Below, piece by piece: positions 63,410 to 64,000 of a stretch of DNA of 64,000 nucleotides (the stretch's first letter is position 1; every line of letters begins with the position of its first letter). The stretch comes from Perca fluviatilis (Eukaryota; Chordata; Actinopteri; Perciformes; Percidae). The notes beneath the pieces are model-generated. The model was given only the letters and a program-made list of their open reading frames with translations, was not told the origin of the DNA and did no database searches. The stretch covers positions 1,071,903 to 1,135,902 of the forward strand of contig NC_053134.1 of the NCBI RefSeq assembly GCF_010015445.1, given 5' to 3'. The translations under genes and the position numbers were made by a program.

Positions 63410-64000
63410 TCTGTTCTGCCGTACATTCAGATGAATGTCTCCAGTACCATGTCCAACTTCTATCTGTGGACGTGTTATTACGCTGTTTGAATGCACAAAA
63501 AAACGGCGTAATGCGTTGTTATCAACTGGTTGCTAACAATAGCTAACCGGGCTAGAGCTAATGAAAACAATGAAAATAATGGAGGCCAAACGGCGTCGAT
63601 AAACACGCTAAAAAGAGAGTATGCGTCTTGATAACACGCCAACAATGGCATACGAATTGGTGCGTCAAACATACGCCACTTATTGAGATCAGTCTGTGAC
63701 CTCGATCTTCTGAATGGAGAACAGAAACATTTGCTCAGGATTGGAACAAGCTTTTGTTCAGAGCTTTTGATTTCTTCTTCTCTAACTAACAATTCAGTTA
63801 AACGTCACCTCCCATTACACGCGCCTTGATCCCGTCCTCCACAATAATGCGTCCCAGAGCTGTGGAAACGTCTCGAGGCTACCCGTTGGTCGGGGCTGGC
63901 AGAGAGCGCTAACAACGCTGTGTTCACTGGACACACACACACACACTCCTGACAACAAGGCAAACACACACCGCAGCCGCTCTGTCTTATGTTTAACTCG
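63410..64000. other. No recognisable gene
   Basis: 'acacgccaacaatggcatac' echoes the 62506-62967 motifs, and the 'gcgccttgatcccgtcctcc' phrase at about 63820 recurs from 62285. A 104-codon minus-strand frame (63478-63792) has no domain. Confidence 0.45.

Overview
The window looks like intergenic or deep-intronic DNA from a teleost fish, most likely a percomorph. The evidence is the repeat content: Tc1-like transposons with intact ends, L2-clade LINE fragments, a tRNA-derived SINE, many short terminal-inverted-repeat (TIR) elements of families I know from perch-like and rockfish-like genomes, and very abundant (AC)n. I find no host protein-coding gene that I can support. The long open frames are by-products of tandem arrays, AC/GT tracts or poly-G.

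Layout. 1-9 kb: an internally deleted Tc1 copy at the left edge, arrays with 42-, 31- and 57-bp units, the first 28-bp array, and an unclassified repeat split by a TIR element that carries a 48-bp array. 9-16 kb: several TIR elements, one nested inside another, then a 1.85-kb hAT-like element holding a 10/50-bp array and two LINE 3' ends. 16-24 kb: the second 28-bp array, a 279-codon L2 reverse-transcriptase fragment whose 5' end is a perfect inverted repeat, a poly-G tract and a 42-bp array. 24-30 kb: a poly-C tract and a 30-bp array, a decayed integrase-domain gene, a fragment of 28S rRNA and a complete MITE-1 element. 30-44 kb: copies of a 49-bp-array element, two related 17-bp arrays, the third 28-bp array (inverted), and an antisense LINE 3' end. 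44-51 kb: a 2.2-kb TIR element with a ~25-bp array, the largest 49-bp array, and a TIR element with a 1.4-kb 24-bp array. 51-57.6 kb: a tRNA-derived SINE, a perfect 29-bp TIR element, a complete but dead Tc1 element inserted in another transposon, and a 640-bp GT tract. 57.6-64 kb: further TIR elements, one with a 46-bp array, and an inverted pair of 123-bp repeats.

The main theme is that about 11.9 kb (roughly 19%) of the window is minisatellite and much of it lies inside short interspersed DNA transposons. In two families the same array recurs at three separate copies of the same element (28-bp unit in MITE-1; 49-bp unit with about 3, 7 and 15 copies). For the 28-bp array, unexpanded element copies at 29.27 and 63.03 kb contain the likely founder sequence. 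Transposon copies that carry or grow tandem arrays therefore look like the main source of structure here. Family names such as MITE-1 or family H are my own labels for sequences that match each other inside this window; database names were not checked.
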